The notes under the pieces: generated by a model
The model's input: the letters and a program-made list of their open reading frames with translations, nothing else
The model's database searches: none
What the model was told of the DNA's origin: nothing
Part shown: one piece after another, positions 43,800 through 55,492 of the stretch
Numbering within the stretch: the stretch's first letter is position 1
How the letters are laid out: every line of letters begins with the position of its first letter
DNA from: Artemia franciscana
Lineage: Eukaryota > Arthropoda > Branchiopoda > Anostraca > Artemiidae
Direction: 5' to 3'
Assembly: GCF_032884065.1 (NCBI RefSeq)
Contig: NC_088873.1
Coordinates: 2,479,718-2,543,717, forward strand
DNA: 64,000 bases
Made by a program: the position numbers and the translations under genes

Positions 43800-43940
43800 A
43801 TATTCACAGCTGGAACACAGGGACACAACTACAATGGCGCGTAACGAATTACGCGCGCGGGGGGGCTTGGGGGGATGGGGCGCGAAGCGCCCCCACCAAC
43901 TTGGTGTTGGGGTGGCGCGAAGCGCCACCCCAACAGCTAG
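43530..43940 (+). mobile_element. Mini-Helitron with both ends and a helicase C-terminal remnant
   Basis: It starts A/TCTATATATATAAAAATAG and ends in a perfect 13-bp stem GTTGGGGTGGCGC/GCGCCACCCCAAC with GAA loop (43906-43934), followed by AGCTAG/T. These are textbook Helitron ends in an A-T target. Immediately inside the 5' end, about 43551-43733 encodes the last part of a Pif1-type helicase: ITINKAQGQSLE (motif V region), stops, then GIDLNTDCFSHGQLYVACSR and VGKPDNLFI (motif VI). So the 411-bp element is an internal-deletion product joining the 5' tip to the last ~60 codons. A (TA)n lies at 43739-43796. Rep and most of the helicase are absent. Confidence 0.88.
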
Positions 43941-44020
43941 TAGTTTATAAATTCCACACAAGAATCAAAGAAAAAAAAAAAGATTGGCCAGAATTGAAAT
44001 GCAACATATAGCTGGTTGAG

Positions 44021-44058
<38 letters not shown>

Positions 44059-44059
44059 A

Positions 44060-45385
44060 AAACTACCATTAAGATTTTTAATACTCCAGGCAGAGCCTCT
44101 TCTAGAGTTATCTTAGATCATAATTTCCAGCTAAGGTCTTTTTGGGGGAAGGGGAGGGTGAAAGGTACTAATTTATGCAATCTGCCAGTAAAGTTCACCT
44201 GAATAAAGGTAATAATTGACTACTAGGCTCTTTTACATCCATTTGATTCTAATGTTTTCCCTCAATTATATTTCCACTACATTGCAATTTTAATGCAAAA
44301 GTTGGAATCTATAATATTAAAGAAAGAGGTTTATGCATTTATTACAAAGACTGACAAAATTAAAATGCAAAAAAGACCAGCAAATTGGTTCAACTTCAAA
44401 ACCCACAAGGAGTAAAAAGTAACTACTTCATGCTTAGGCCTACTTTTCCCAAGAACTTTTCTGGGAACCAAAAAGTATCAGTTTTTATAATTTATCAAAA
44501 CGTAATAGAAGTCTCTCCAAAACTGAAGGCAACATGAAGAAATAAAACATTTATATGTAGAATTTATTCAGATCACAACATTAGCAAGAATTGTCCTACT
44601 AGCTTCTACTGTCAAGTTTTTTAATAAATAAAAAAAAATAGCTTTCCTGCACAAGGCTATACTAATTTGGCTGATCCATCATATCTTTGGAGGCTATTAC
44701 ATTGCATTAATTTGTCTCTCAAACTTTTCTCAGTTATGACAATTATTTGATCAAAGCTTTAAAATTAGATCAAAACCTTTGTTTCCTTGTTTTTTTTTAC
44801 CTCTCATTTAGCATTTCCTAATCCACCCTAAAAACCTGAAAAAAATTCATTTGATATTATTAATTTGAAATACGACTGAGATCTTTGTAGCAAACCAAAA
44901 ATTTATGAGACTCAGCAATTGCAGCATTTCTACAATGGAAGTCTCTGTCACACCGATTAATTGTAAAAAAATAAACTTATATTTATAGAGTATGTTTGTA
45001 AACTTTTATATTTCAGGTTAAGTTTTCTTCGTAAAATTTCAAATTCTTCTTTTAGTACATGCCCAGTGATGATCTTGATGAAAAGTACGAATAATAGGGA
45101 TTAATCTGCAATGGGGGTTGTGTCAGAAATGTCATGCTATGCACCCTCATCTAATTATAGAGTAAACAATTTATAACAAGAAAGTTTTCTCATATTCTTG
45201 TGTCTTTAGATTAAAGAGGAATCCACATCTTAATGCATTCTAAACAACAAAATTACTTTAGTTAGAAAAACAATATTCATGATTTAATTGGAAAAAATTT
45301 AATTCATAGAATAATTACAACCAAATATGCTTTCCTTCAATACATCTGCATGAAGCACAGATGTTTGTCCCTTTCTGAAATTACT
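44060..45385. other. Intronic sequence upstream of the Penelope-like ORF
   Basis: An A32 tract (about 44024-44055) precedes it. No copy of the PLE tail (47727-48358) was seen here, so there is no upstream pseudo-LTR. The true 5' border of the PLE must lie somewhere in this stretch, but I cannot place it. Confidence 0.35.
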
Positions 45386-45459
45386 ATTGATCTTCAATTA
45401 AAAGCTTGATATTAGAGATAATAAGCAAAGCATTTAGCCACGAAACTGCATGATAGATT

Positions 45460-47220
45460 TGTCCTACTAAACGTAAAAAACGATCGAGAGGACATAGGAA
45501 AAATAATAGAAAAAATGAATTAGATGTACATATGCTTTCTATAGATCTATGCCAGCTACTTGAATCTAGGGGTATGATTTCTGTAATAAAATGTCTAAAT
45601 AATTTATCCAAGAGGAATTTAATCAAACTTTTCTGGATTGTTAAGAATAATACAGCTCTTGATTATAATTTTAAAGTAATATGTGATACAATTTGCATTC
45701 TAACTAAAACGAAATTTATTTCAAAAAAGAAAAAGTATAAGATTAGTAATAAGGATAACAGATTATATTTACCTATTAATTTTACTTGTAAGCAGATTGA
45801 AGATATTAATTTACCAGAAATTTTAAATCAGCGGCATGTGAAACAGGCCCTTCCTAGTGATTTGAATTATAATGATAGTCCAGTTTTAACTTATAAATTT
45901 TCAAAAACTATTGGGCAAATTATTTTTAATTATAATTTAATACTAAAAAGACTAGATAGTGATATAAATTGGAAACCGGTTTGTAATTGTAAGCAACTTG
46001 GCCCATTTGTAAATCCTACTTACAAACATGTTATAACAGGGGACTTGTCAATAATAAAGCAAGATGATCTTCAAATTATAATGAATAAAGGGGCTAATTT
46101 CCGTCTTTCTCATCATCTGAAACCATCGAGTGTTCTTGATGGCTTGGAAAATGATTTTGATTTATTTATTGATAAGTGGTGTAAGAAAGAGAATAAAAAT
46201 AAAGAGAGTTTTCAAAGTTGGAAGAATTTAATTATTAGTAGAAAAAGAAATAAAATATATTCTAACTTAAAAAATAGTAACACTAAATCATTATTTTATA
46301 ATGCGAAGATTAAACAAGCAATTGCTAATCTAAAGAATGAATTTGTAATTGTGCCAGTGGATAAAGCTAATAATAATTTTGCCATAATTTGTCAGAAGCT
46401 GTATTGTGATATCTTAAAAAGGGAGTTATGCACAACTAATGTTTACGAAAAGGTAAATATAGAGGATGAGAATTTAATTGAAAAGACTGAAGAAATACTT
46501 TTTAAAAATTTTAATATTAAAATAAATGACAATGATAAAAAGTTCCCTTTCCTATTTTGGACTGTAAAATTTCATAAGAATCCCCCTAAACCACGGTTTA
46601 TTGCTGGAGCAGCTAAATGTCCAACCCGCATTGCTGCTACTAACCTCTCTTTAATTTTGAAGGAAATTGTAAATAAACTTAAAACCTATTGTTCTGGTAT
46701 TAAAAAATTTTCGAATTTTAATCCATATTGGAGTGTTAATAATTCACTAAAGGTGATAGATTCTTTAACAATGGTTTCAGCTAAAAGAATTGAGTCTTTC
46801 GATTTTGCGACAATGTATACTAATCTATCACTTAATGTAGTGTTTGATAATTTAAAAACTGTTATCAAGAAATCTTTCCTCTTATCTAGTAAAAGGTTCT
46901 TAAAAATAGACACTTATAATAAAAAAGCTATATGGACAAATTGCTTTAATACTACAGTTAACTTGAGATGTTACAGCTTGGATATGATTTTTGAGTTATT
47001 GGAATTTGTTTTATACAATACTTATATAAGATTTGGGGGTGATTTGTACAAGCAAATTGTGGGAATTCCCATGGGGGGGGGGGGGAATGCCAGCCCATTT
47101 ATAGCTGACTTGTTTTTAAGTCAACTAGAATATAAATATATGATGGATAAGAATAATCCAATTAATTTAAAACATGCTTTGTCAAATAATAAAAGATATT
47201 TAGATGATATTTGGTCTTAA
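45460..47220 (+). pseudogene. Penelope-like element reverse transcriptase (main frame)
   Basis: The RT of a PLE, a retroelement class whose RT is related to telomerase. The ATG is at 45532, but the frame is open from about 45463 with a basic stretch (KRKKRSRGHRKNNRKN) that could be a nuclear signal. Seen in order: CNCKQLGPF and GDLSII (about residues 155-175), FVIVPVDKANNNFAIIC (about 280), FHKNPPKPRFIAGAAKC (about 346), FDFATMYTNL with the first catalytic Asp (about 424), [18 protein letters not shown] and the catalytic YLDD (556-559). The frame then breaks one base after YLDDI, compared with the sister copy at 62180-62497. A G13 run at 47073-47085 adds two glycines to the usual GIPMGG(T)N. 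Translation resumes at 47211. Confidence 0.9.
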
Positions 47221-47654
47221 ATTTCATTGATATTTCTAAAAATATATATCCATCAGAGCTTATTCTTGAGCCTAGTCATGGCGCTGGTCATGAAGATCAT
47301 TTCTTAGATTTAAATATTAATATTTGTGATAATAATAAATTAAGTTTTAAAATGTATAATAAAACGGATGATTTTGATTTTGAAGTGATTAGTTTCCCAT
47401 TCCCTGAAAGTAATATACACTCAGATATCACATATTCAGCGTTTTTCTCACAGTTACTTCGTTATGCAAGGATTTGTAGTAATTATATTGATTTTAAAAA
47501 TAGATGTAAAATCTTAAGCCAAAAATTGATATCAAGAGGTTTTTCTGCAAATAAATTAACTTGGCAATTTAAAAAATTTTGTTTTCATTATAACGAACTT
47601 TTAAATAAATATCAAAAGAATTATCTAGAAATACTTAAAGAAATTTTCAACTAA
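47211..47654 (+). pseudogene. Penelope-like RT, C-terminal part after frameshift
   Basis: It continues the RT thumb region: LNFIDISKNIYPSELILEPS, then EDHFLDLNINICDNNKLSF, SFPFPESNIHSDITYSAFFS and a helical Lys-rich end before TAA at 47652. Comparison with 62180-62497 shows that about ten bases (TTGTAAGGAT-like) and one T are missing at the junction with the frame above. No GIY-YIG endonuclease follows within the tail to 48358, where most animal Penelope/Poseidon elements would have it. The endonuclease may be lost, N-terminal and missing, or truly absent in this lineage. Confidence 0.85.
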
Positions 47655-48358
47655 TTTCGGAGGTTCGAGAAATGTTGTCGCAGCGCCATTTATTTTGAAT
47701 TGTGTTTCTAATTGAGCAGATTTTATTAAAAATTAGCCACATGGTAAAGATGAATTCTATAATTGTTTAGTTCATTCAGGTTTTTTGCAATGTGTTAATA
47801 TTTGTGATTTGGTAAAAATTTATAATATTTAGTTTACCTATTGTTGCTAAAGGGAGGGATAAATTAACGGGATAAGCTTGTTTTGGTTTTACTTGGTTGT
47901 TTTACATTTGCTGTTTTTTTTTCTTTCATAGGCATATATTTTGGGGGTGATACCTGACGCGGGGATGTCATGGATATTCTGTGGTAGCCACAACACTGTG
48001 CTGGGTAGAGAATTTAGAGTGGCGAAACCCTATATAGGCCAGTGTATTCTCCTGATGAGCCCTTATGTTGGGTGTTGCCTCTGAATTATTCGTCTATATT
48101 ATTTTTTCTATTGTTTGGTAAATGACGACTTATACTTATTGACGACATGACTGCCTGTCCATGGATTATTCTTTATGGTTGATTGTGTGTGGCTATGCTG
48201 TTTGACCTATGTGATTGTATGGATGAGTAGGGTTAAGGCCTCATTCAAGTTCTGGTCTATATTAATCACTAATTTAAGAAAACAGTCTTCCTTTTCTCCT
48301 TCCGTCTCTCTTCTTTTTTTTTGTGTTTGTGCTGTTGCATTGGTGATTTCTCTTTTCA
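47655..48358 (+). mobile_element. Penelope-like element 3' tail, with hammerhead-like core motifs
   Basis: Its 3' part (from 47727) is shared with the inverted copy at 61150-61800 and the direct copy at 62667-63308, so it is the true element tail. It contains GGCGAAACCC (48021-48030) and, 22 nt later, CTCCTGATGAGC (CTGATGAG at 48052-48059). CTGATGA and GAAAC are the invariant core strings of hammerhead ribozymes, which are known in PLE terminal regions. I could not draw all three stems by eye, so the ribozyme is only a candidate. The element ends TTCTCTTTTCATGATA. The open frame at 48175-48393 is not recognised as a protein. Confidence 0.7.
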
Positions 48359-48399
48359 TGATATTGAAATGGTCTAAAAATACACGATTATAGAACTCA

Positions 48400-48990
48400 A
48401 AAACAACTTCAAACCAATACCCAATACAAAATTTAAAAGCTTTATTTTAATGAACTTAGAGTCTTGCCAACAGGTATGAAAAAAAGTTTCAAAGGTGCCA
48501 ATAGCAAAATTTTACAAAATTCCCAAAGCTGTCAACACTTCAGCAGCACAACTTGTCTTTTGACAACTTTTCTTTGAGCAAAAAGTATTTTTGAATGTCA
48601 AAATGGTGTTTTCTGACAAATGTCAGCAAAGTAGCATTGCTACTTTGCTACCCCATGTTTTGCATGGCAGCCTACCAATATTTTGCAGAAAATGCAGCAA
48701 AGGAGTCAATGAATGACTTCAGTTGCTGTGATTTTCACATACAATTTCTACATTCGCTTCTTATATTAGCTGGAATTATTAGTACCAGTCCTTTATTAGA
48801 TCATGGAGACACAGGTCTATCCAGGTGAGGGGGGTAATATCTGACAATTTATGGGATAGAGTGTTATTCCTATGAAAGAGGGTGTGAGTCTTAAAAAGTG
48901 TAGCTTTAAACCATAGTTTGGTTATTTTCCTGTAAAAGGTCATTTATGTCTTCCTTATAGTTATAAATCTGATGTTTTTCAAATGTTAAA
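48400..48990. other. NF-YB first intron, no gene recognised
   Basis: The forward open frame 48595-48828 has no recognisable homology. No transposon ends were seen. Confidence 0.35.
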
Positions 48991-48994
48991 TGCA

Positions 48995-49281
<287 letters not shown>

Positions 49282-49289
49282 TATATGAT

Positions 49290-50540
49290 AAGATTTTACA
49301 TGTTAACCCTAAAATTTATCACCATTTTAATAAAAGAAAAATAAATCCATGTTTTGATTTTTTTTTTTCCTGAAGACATCTAAATGAATGATAAAGGAAT
49401 AAAAGTTATGAAGTACTCTGTTTAACAGTTCCTTAATAAGGGTAAAAAAAGATGCAGTAGTTGTATACAGGCAAAACAGAGACAGGAGTAGGGCTGTCAC
49501 CACCAGCCCAGACTCTTGGAAAGCAGGACTTTTTTTTCATATATTCCAGTAATACATTATTAGGCTACAGTTGAGACTGGGAGATTTGCAACTTAGAAGA
49601 AAAATAGGAGGTACTTGCGAATAGCACTGTTTTGCAGCCAATTTGAAATAAGCATACTTAAACTAGAGCCCACCAAGTGCCAAATTTCAACAGTACACAT
49701 ATGGGGAGGACAAATCTTTGGAGGGAGGGATATGGGGCTGAAGACCTCTTCTGAAGGCATGAAAAAGAGTCTGCCAAAAAGCAAATGTGATATTTTAGAT
49801 TAATTTAAATATCTCAGCATAAACACACTGTACTGCAGCGTTTGGGGTTCATATTTAACACAAAAACAGTCATGGTAAGGAGTAGATGACATCATTCAAA
49901 AGCTGAATATTCAATATATCATGCAAATATAGAGGGGAGGGTTATTTTTAGATCTGTGTTTTTCTGAGAGTTTTTTTTTTACAGGATTCATCAATAAGGG
50001 AATTGAAGAGTGCTATTTTGTAATAACACTTATTGTGTTTTCTTAGTGTGCAATAATTTCAATGTTGCATATTTATTCATGTAGTGCAGTTTGACATTAG
50101 ATGAGGCAAGTTTGTTTGTTTTTAGCAGATGACAGTAATATTTTTAAATAAGAATATTTGCAAAGGGAGTGAAATGAAGAATGATAACTCAAATACAAAG
50201 ACAAATTATTTCAAAACTTGTGCTTACAACATCATACATAACATCAATAATTTATCTTAGTATGAAACTAGGCAAACAGAGTTGCATGGAGCAATGAACA
50301 GTAGAAATATATAAATACTGCTTCTATTGCATGATGTTAAGTTTGCAGGCTGGAATATGTTCACAGATGTTTAAACGTAAATAATACAAGGTGCAAATAT
50401 TTTATGTTAAGCAGTAAACTATATAAAAACAAGCTGCAATAATACTTGCTTGGAGAATAAGGGGCATCATTTTTTTGCAAATATATATATCTGGAGCAAC
50501 GAGAGGGTTAAAGCCTTTTCTTTTGACCCCCATAGAGCTG
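49290..50540. other. NF-YB first intron, no feature recognised
   Basis: AT-rich, with a T10 run near 49972. Short open frames on both strands (49593-49803) are mutually overlapping and unrecognised. Confidence 0.35.
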
Positions 50541-50559
50541 TAGATCTATTTATGTGAAT

Positions 50560-50720
50560 TTTAATTTAACACAAAAAAAATTCATTGACAGGGTAAAATT
50601 CAAGATGTATATCCTGTAGAGTAGTTGAAGAAGGTGAATGAAACTCCCATGAATGAATCCAGAGTCCAAATGATATCCTGGGAAGGTATTTTGAAGAGCC
50701 AACTTCTTATGGTTCAATAT
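50560..50720 (+). mobile_element. Diverged FB-A half copy
   Basis: GACAGGGTAAAATTCAAGAT, GGTGAATGAAACTCCCATGA, ATCCAGAGTCCAAATGATAT and CCTGGGAAGGTATTTTGAAG follow the order of the FB-A arm. The rest of the element is missing. Confidence 0.55.
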
Positions 50721-51609
50721 ATCCAAAGGAAACATAATAATAGGATAAAAATAACACCATTAGTCTCCTTACTTTATGTTCTTTTCAAATACCATGGTTG
50801 CTTTTCTGACAATACCCCCCCCCCCTTGATGGACTGAGATGATATTATATTTCTCTTTGCATTCAATCTTAAGGTATGTCTTCTATGTTGACCAGTTTTC
50901 TTATATTAATTCAACTGGAGGTCCAAGAAACTTCTTGCTGTCTCATTATAAAATGGCTTAAGTGCCTTGTGTAGACTTTAGAATATATAGATATGTACTA
51001 GTTCCCAGCCTGCACTGGTGGGACCCTTTGCTGATCATGAGGTCATAACAATTTCAATGATTTATTTAATATGAAAATTGTCAATAGAAATGTTGCAACA
51101 TTAAAAAACCACTATTGTATTGACATTTTGACTGACAAATTTATGTGTTTTGGAATTGTTAGGATGTTCAGAAACTTATCTTCTGGGCATATGAAACATG
51201 AAATGAGGTGATACAATATGGATGCTTCTAAGTCTTGCTAAGGCTGGGAAGGTATTAGTAATAGAATTCTAGATGCTCATTTTTATGAATAAAAAGTTTC
51301 CGGTAGGCTATCAGTCATAGTAGTATATGTGCTGTAGAACCAACTGACAGAGATAGTAGCAATTGGGATAAATTTTACTTACAGTAACAGGAACAAATAA
51401 ACAGGATCTCAGGAATAAATATGGTATTTTAACAGAGAAACTTAATGTCCAGGTAGGTTAGAATTGGGGTAGAAGTTATCCTAGCCTAGTTAAGTTTGGT
51501 GTAGGAACAGAAAATAGGGATGATTATAAACTTCTATAATATTGTATGTGTAAAATTACATAGTTATAGTATATACAGTATTTGGTAATAAAATGCATGT
51601 AAGTTAACA

Positions 51610-52660
51610 TGGCTGTCATGTGATGATGAGACAGCCAAACAAACTGATTATGTCATTGCAAATGGAAGACTGGCAGGACTGATACAAGATGCTAATGTAT
51701 ATAGGAGTGCTGTTACTGTTGTTAGAAGTAAAGGTCAATATCTAGTAGCATCTAGTGTTAATGCAAAGCTGAAATTCAGCAAGAGTAACTACCTTCCAAG
51801 AAGTTATGATGTTGGTAGACTCCAGGATGAGAATTTGAGAGGAAGTTTTTAGGAGCAGTGCAATACAAAACTAGAGAGTCTAAAATTCATCAATGTAGAA
51901 TATTGATGGAAAAACTTCTAGAATATAGTTTGTGAAGTACTAGGTGATGTCTTAGGGAGGAGAGCTAAAAACATAGCAAGGAATATTAGCAAAAAAGCTT
52001 TAAACTTAGTAAAACAGGGGAGGCGTTTGCACAAAAAGGATCTGAGCAATAGATCACACGGAAACAAGACAAAAGTAAGGGAAGTAAAGAAGGCATTAAA
52101 GTCAAAATTAAAGAGTTGTAAGTGGATGCCAAGGATAAAATTCCCAAGGATCTGGAAGATGCAGAAAACAACATAACATTAAATACTGCATAGACAAGTT
52201 GAGAGGAACAAGTCAGTCTGGATGTTCCCAGAATGGACTTGACAGTTGAAAATAGAAACAGGGTCTAAATTAGTAATAAAGAAAGCTTAAAAGAAAGATA
52301 ACTAGAACATTTTGAGAGTGTGTTAAACCATGATAAAGTCACAAGAAGTTACATAGAAAAGAATAAAAAAGTTTGTGACAATATGGAAGTGAAGGAAGAT
52401 CAGTTTTGTTAGAGGGATGGAGACAATACTAAAAGGGTTAAAAAAATAATGGGGTTTCTGGTGCTGATAGTTTGGGTAAATGAGTTTTTGAAGTATACTG
52501 GTTCCAAGGCTAGAATAAGTTTCTGAAGATCAGGAATATGATTTTTCAAAAAGGGAAAGTACCTGGTTATTTTATGAAAACAATAATCAAGCACCTTTAT
52601 AAAAAAGACAATCAGAGTGAGCATGGTAATTACCTTAACTTGCATTGTTCAGCAAAATAA
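51610..52660 (+). pseudogene. RTE-like LINE (CFDP2-type endonuclease), 5' part of a split copy
   Basis: Frames here read QTDYVIANGRLAGLIQDANV and VYRSA, the end of an APE endonuclease of the type often annotated CFDP2-like. A helical linker follows (VLGRRAKNIARNISKKALNL and a basic stretch), then the start of the RT (VNEFLKYTGSKARISF, then IFFKKGKYLV, LYKKDNQSEHGNY-like). Several stops break it. The RT continues at 54475 after a LINE inserted in the opposite sense. The clade (RTE versus a neighbouring one) is judged from motif style only. Confidence 0.62.
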
Positions 52661-52664
52661 AGAA

Positions 52665-54470
52665 AAAATCCAGTAGTCACTGGTGAGTGATGATGAGGGG
52701 CCATGGACAAAATTGCATCCCACTCTGTCTTCCATGGTTTAATGGACCAATTCGTGTCAACAACAATCTTAAAGGCGTCAATGGGATGGAGCAATTATAG
52801 CACTATCAGGAACATTGATCCAATGGGAAAAGAGTGGGATCAATCACTCTACTGGAGAAGCAGTGGTCGCAGACTCTGATATCTGCCCTCTTCTGGGACA
52901 GCTTTTCACTATTCCCCCTTGTCCTGGAGGAGTCACAATTCAAAAGCTTATCAGTCATTATGACATCAACTCTTCAATGCCTCTACAAAAGTGTTGGGAG
53001 CTTTAGCTGATTCAATTGAGATGGATAGTCAAGATTCTTGCATCCATCAACAGCTTTTGTTGCCTGTCTTTGGACACACAGTGCACTTGATTATGCCAAG
53101 GGTCTGGGATGCTTTGGCAACTGCTGTTTGTGCATAATTGCGAAATTTTAGTTCCTCCTCAAAAACAATTCCCAAATCTCTCCCATCTGTCAAAGAGTCA
53201 ATCAATTGTCTTGAGCCATACCCTACTATCATATGGTGCTGCCACCTTCTGTTCATTCTCCCAAAGTGTATTGACTTGCACATCTAAATATTAAAATTAA
53301 AGCTTCTAATTATAGGAAGCTTGAAATTCAGGTCCTCTAAATAAGCAATTGTAACTTATGACTCTGCAGAGCCAATAAGCTTTGAATCATCAGGATAAAG
53401 GCTCATATTATTTCTTACAGCTTTTAGAGCATCATTAAGAAAAACATTGAACTATGTTGGACCTAAGATTGGTCTCTGAGGCACACTACTGTCAAATTCT
53501 GAGAAAAAATCTAGCTCATAATCCAAAAACACTTTAACTCTCTGCTTTCTTCCTGAAAAGAGTTGCATCACCCATTCTACAGCCTCCAGATGGATACCAA
53601 TACCTATAAGTTATACCTCCACTCAGTGAAGACAGCCTTTATGAAATACTTGTGCAAAATCTAAAAGGATCATATCACAATCTAAAAGGAGTACTGTGAT
53701 CTAGTAACTTAAGACTTGATCTTGATTGATCTAGTAAGATTTGTCACAACTGAGCACCAAGATCTGAAACCATGCAGTCTGTCTGCAAGCAGTTTGTTGC
53801 CAAATAAATGTTTTGTAATTGTGGTATTCACAGTTCCTTCAGGAATTTTACAGACTGTTGAGGTGATGCTAATGGGTTGGTAATTGGTGACATTATTCCT
53901 ACTTCTGCTCTTGTGGATAGGCACAATATCTGCATTTCCAGAGACTTTTGGAACAGTTTTGTTATAGGAGAGGCAAGCTCCAGCATCCAGAAGTTGGCAC
54001 TGATAATCAGCATAGGTTTGTCAATATTGTACTCTACCGTTTCTGGCAAGGGAGTATTATCTGGAGGTGTGAAAACTGACATGAACTGTTTATTCCAGAC
54101 TTTAGCTATATCTCCAGGACTGGTTATAATATTCTTATTAATTGAGACTTCTCTTACTGAATGTCTATCAGAATTTTGAATTGAGGAATATTTCTAAAAC
54201 TTCTTTGGATTGATTTTTGACACTGATGACTCTTCATACTTGCTTGTGAGCTCTCTTGTAGGGTGCTGGATTTTATTTTGGATCAGTTTATAATTTTCCT
54301 TTGTAGAATGTCCTTGTACCTTCTCAAAAGTTTCTTTTCTTTCAGACTGCTGGCCTGATATCTCATGTCATGTTAGGGAGCATTCATGGTCCTTGTTTCC
54401 AAGTGGTTGTTATTTGTTTTGCAGTTGTTTGCATGAGAACCAAATAATCTTTAGATTTAGAGATGCTACT
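52665..54470 (-). pseudogene. CR1/L2-like LINE inserted antisense into the RTE-like copy
   Basis: The reverse strand from 54080 reads FWMLELASPITKLFQKSLE, then MPIHKSRSRNNVTNYQPISI, LHGFRSWCSVVTNL, an AxVLKDYELD-like and PIL(G)P region near 53460, and DGRDLGIVFEEELKFRNYAQ with LGIIKCTV near 53130. A C-terminal tail follows with FKIVVDTNWSIKPWKTEWDA near 52700-52780. Stops and frameshifts are frequent and the catalytic box is not clean. It has the same general order as 16288-17985 but is clearly more diverged. Confidence 0.7.
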
Positions 54471-54474
54471 GATA

Positions 54475-55290
54475 AAGTGTTACAAGAGCCTCAGTGAGGT
54501 TTAGGAAGGTGAGAGGATGTATTGACCAAATTTTTGCTCTTAGATCAATAATTGAAAAACAACTGAATCATCTAACCCCATTAGTCCTGAACTTTATAGA
54601 TTATGAGCTGGCATTTGATTCAGCAAATAGGGAGGCTTTTGTGAAGATTTTATCCTTGTAAAATGTATACTAGATAAATACAATAAAGTGGTTAGTGCTA
54701 TGTACAAGAACAACATTGCTATGGTTAGGGTTGATATTGAGGTTAGTGACTGGTTTGGTATTGAATCAGGGGTTAACCAGGGTGTGATTCTGTCCTTGCT
54801 GTTACAGATCATGTTGACAGATTTGATCTTATTGAATACAAAAAAGGCCATGGAAGGGCATGGAATCAAATGGTAGGGTAAAACTATCATAGACTTGGAG
54901 TAAGCAGATGATTTGAATGTTCTGGGCAAAATAAATGAATTATTAGAGATTTTTGAGGGATGTCTAAGAATTGGTGTAAAAAATCAATGTTGAAAAGTAT
55001 AAGTCACTTAGACTAGCAAAGGTGCAGAGCTGATATTGGAAAACAATCTAGCAGATAATCAATCTAGAAAAACAATCTAGCAGACAGCCTTATTTACATG
55101 GGTAGCATTATTAGTAATGGTGGTGGATACAATGAAGGTGAAATAAGTAGAGTAGCCAAGGCTCAGGGTGTTTTTTCACAGTTGAAAAGTTAGGAAGAAT
55201 AGGAGAATAAGTCTACAAACCAAGATTAGAATATTAGAGGCTATGATGATAACAATGGTCAAGTAAGATTCTGAAACATAGATACACCAA
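54475..55290 (+). pseudogene. RTE-like LINE, 3' part of the split copy
   Basis: It resumes the RT with VRGCIDQIFALRSIIEKQLN, LVLNFIDYELAFDSANREAF (first catalytic Asp), then frame-shifted AMYKNNIAMVRVDIEVSDWF, GIESGVNQGVILSLLLQIML, an eroded DLDYADDLNVL-like box near 54900 (read as DLE*ADDLNVL), LIYMGSIISNGGGYNEGEIS and RVAKAQGVFSQLK. The motif order is as in intact copies of this LINE type. Together with 51610-52660 it forms one element interrupted by 52665-54470. Confidence 0.68.
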
Positions 55291-55492
55291 CTAAATATTC
55301 AATTAAAATAAAGCTACAATGTAGTTTCTCACCAAGGTGAAGCTAATTGTCTGGTATAAACACATTGAAAACTGAGTATTGTCTAATGTTTGCAATAGAA
55401 ATTCTCAAGTGTGTACTAACAAACAAAAAAGTACCAATCTTTGTGTAATTAAAGCAAGACCTTGTTAAACAGCTCTTCTGCTGACATGAAGT

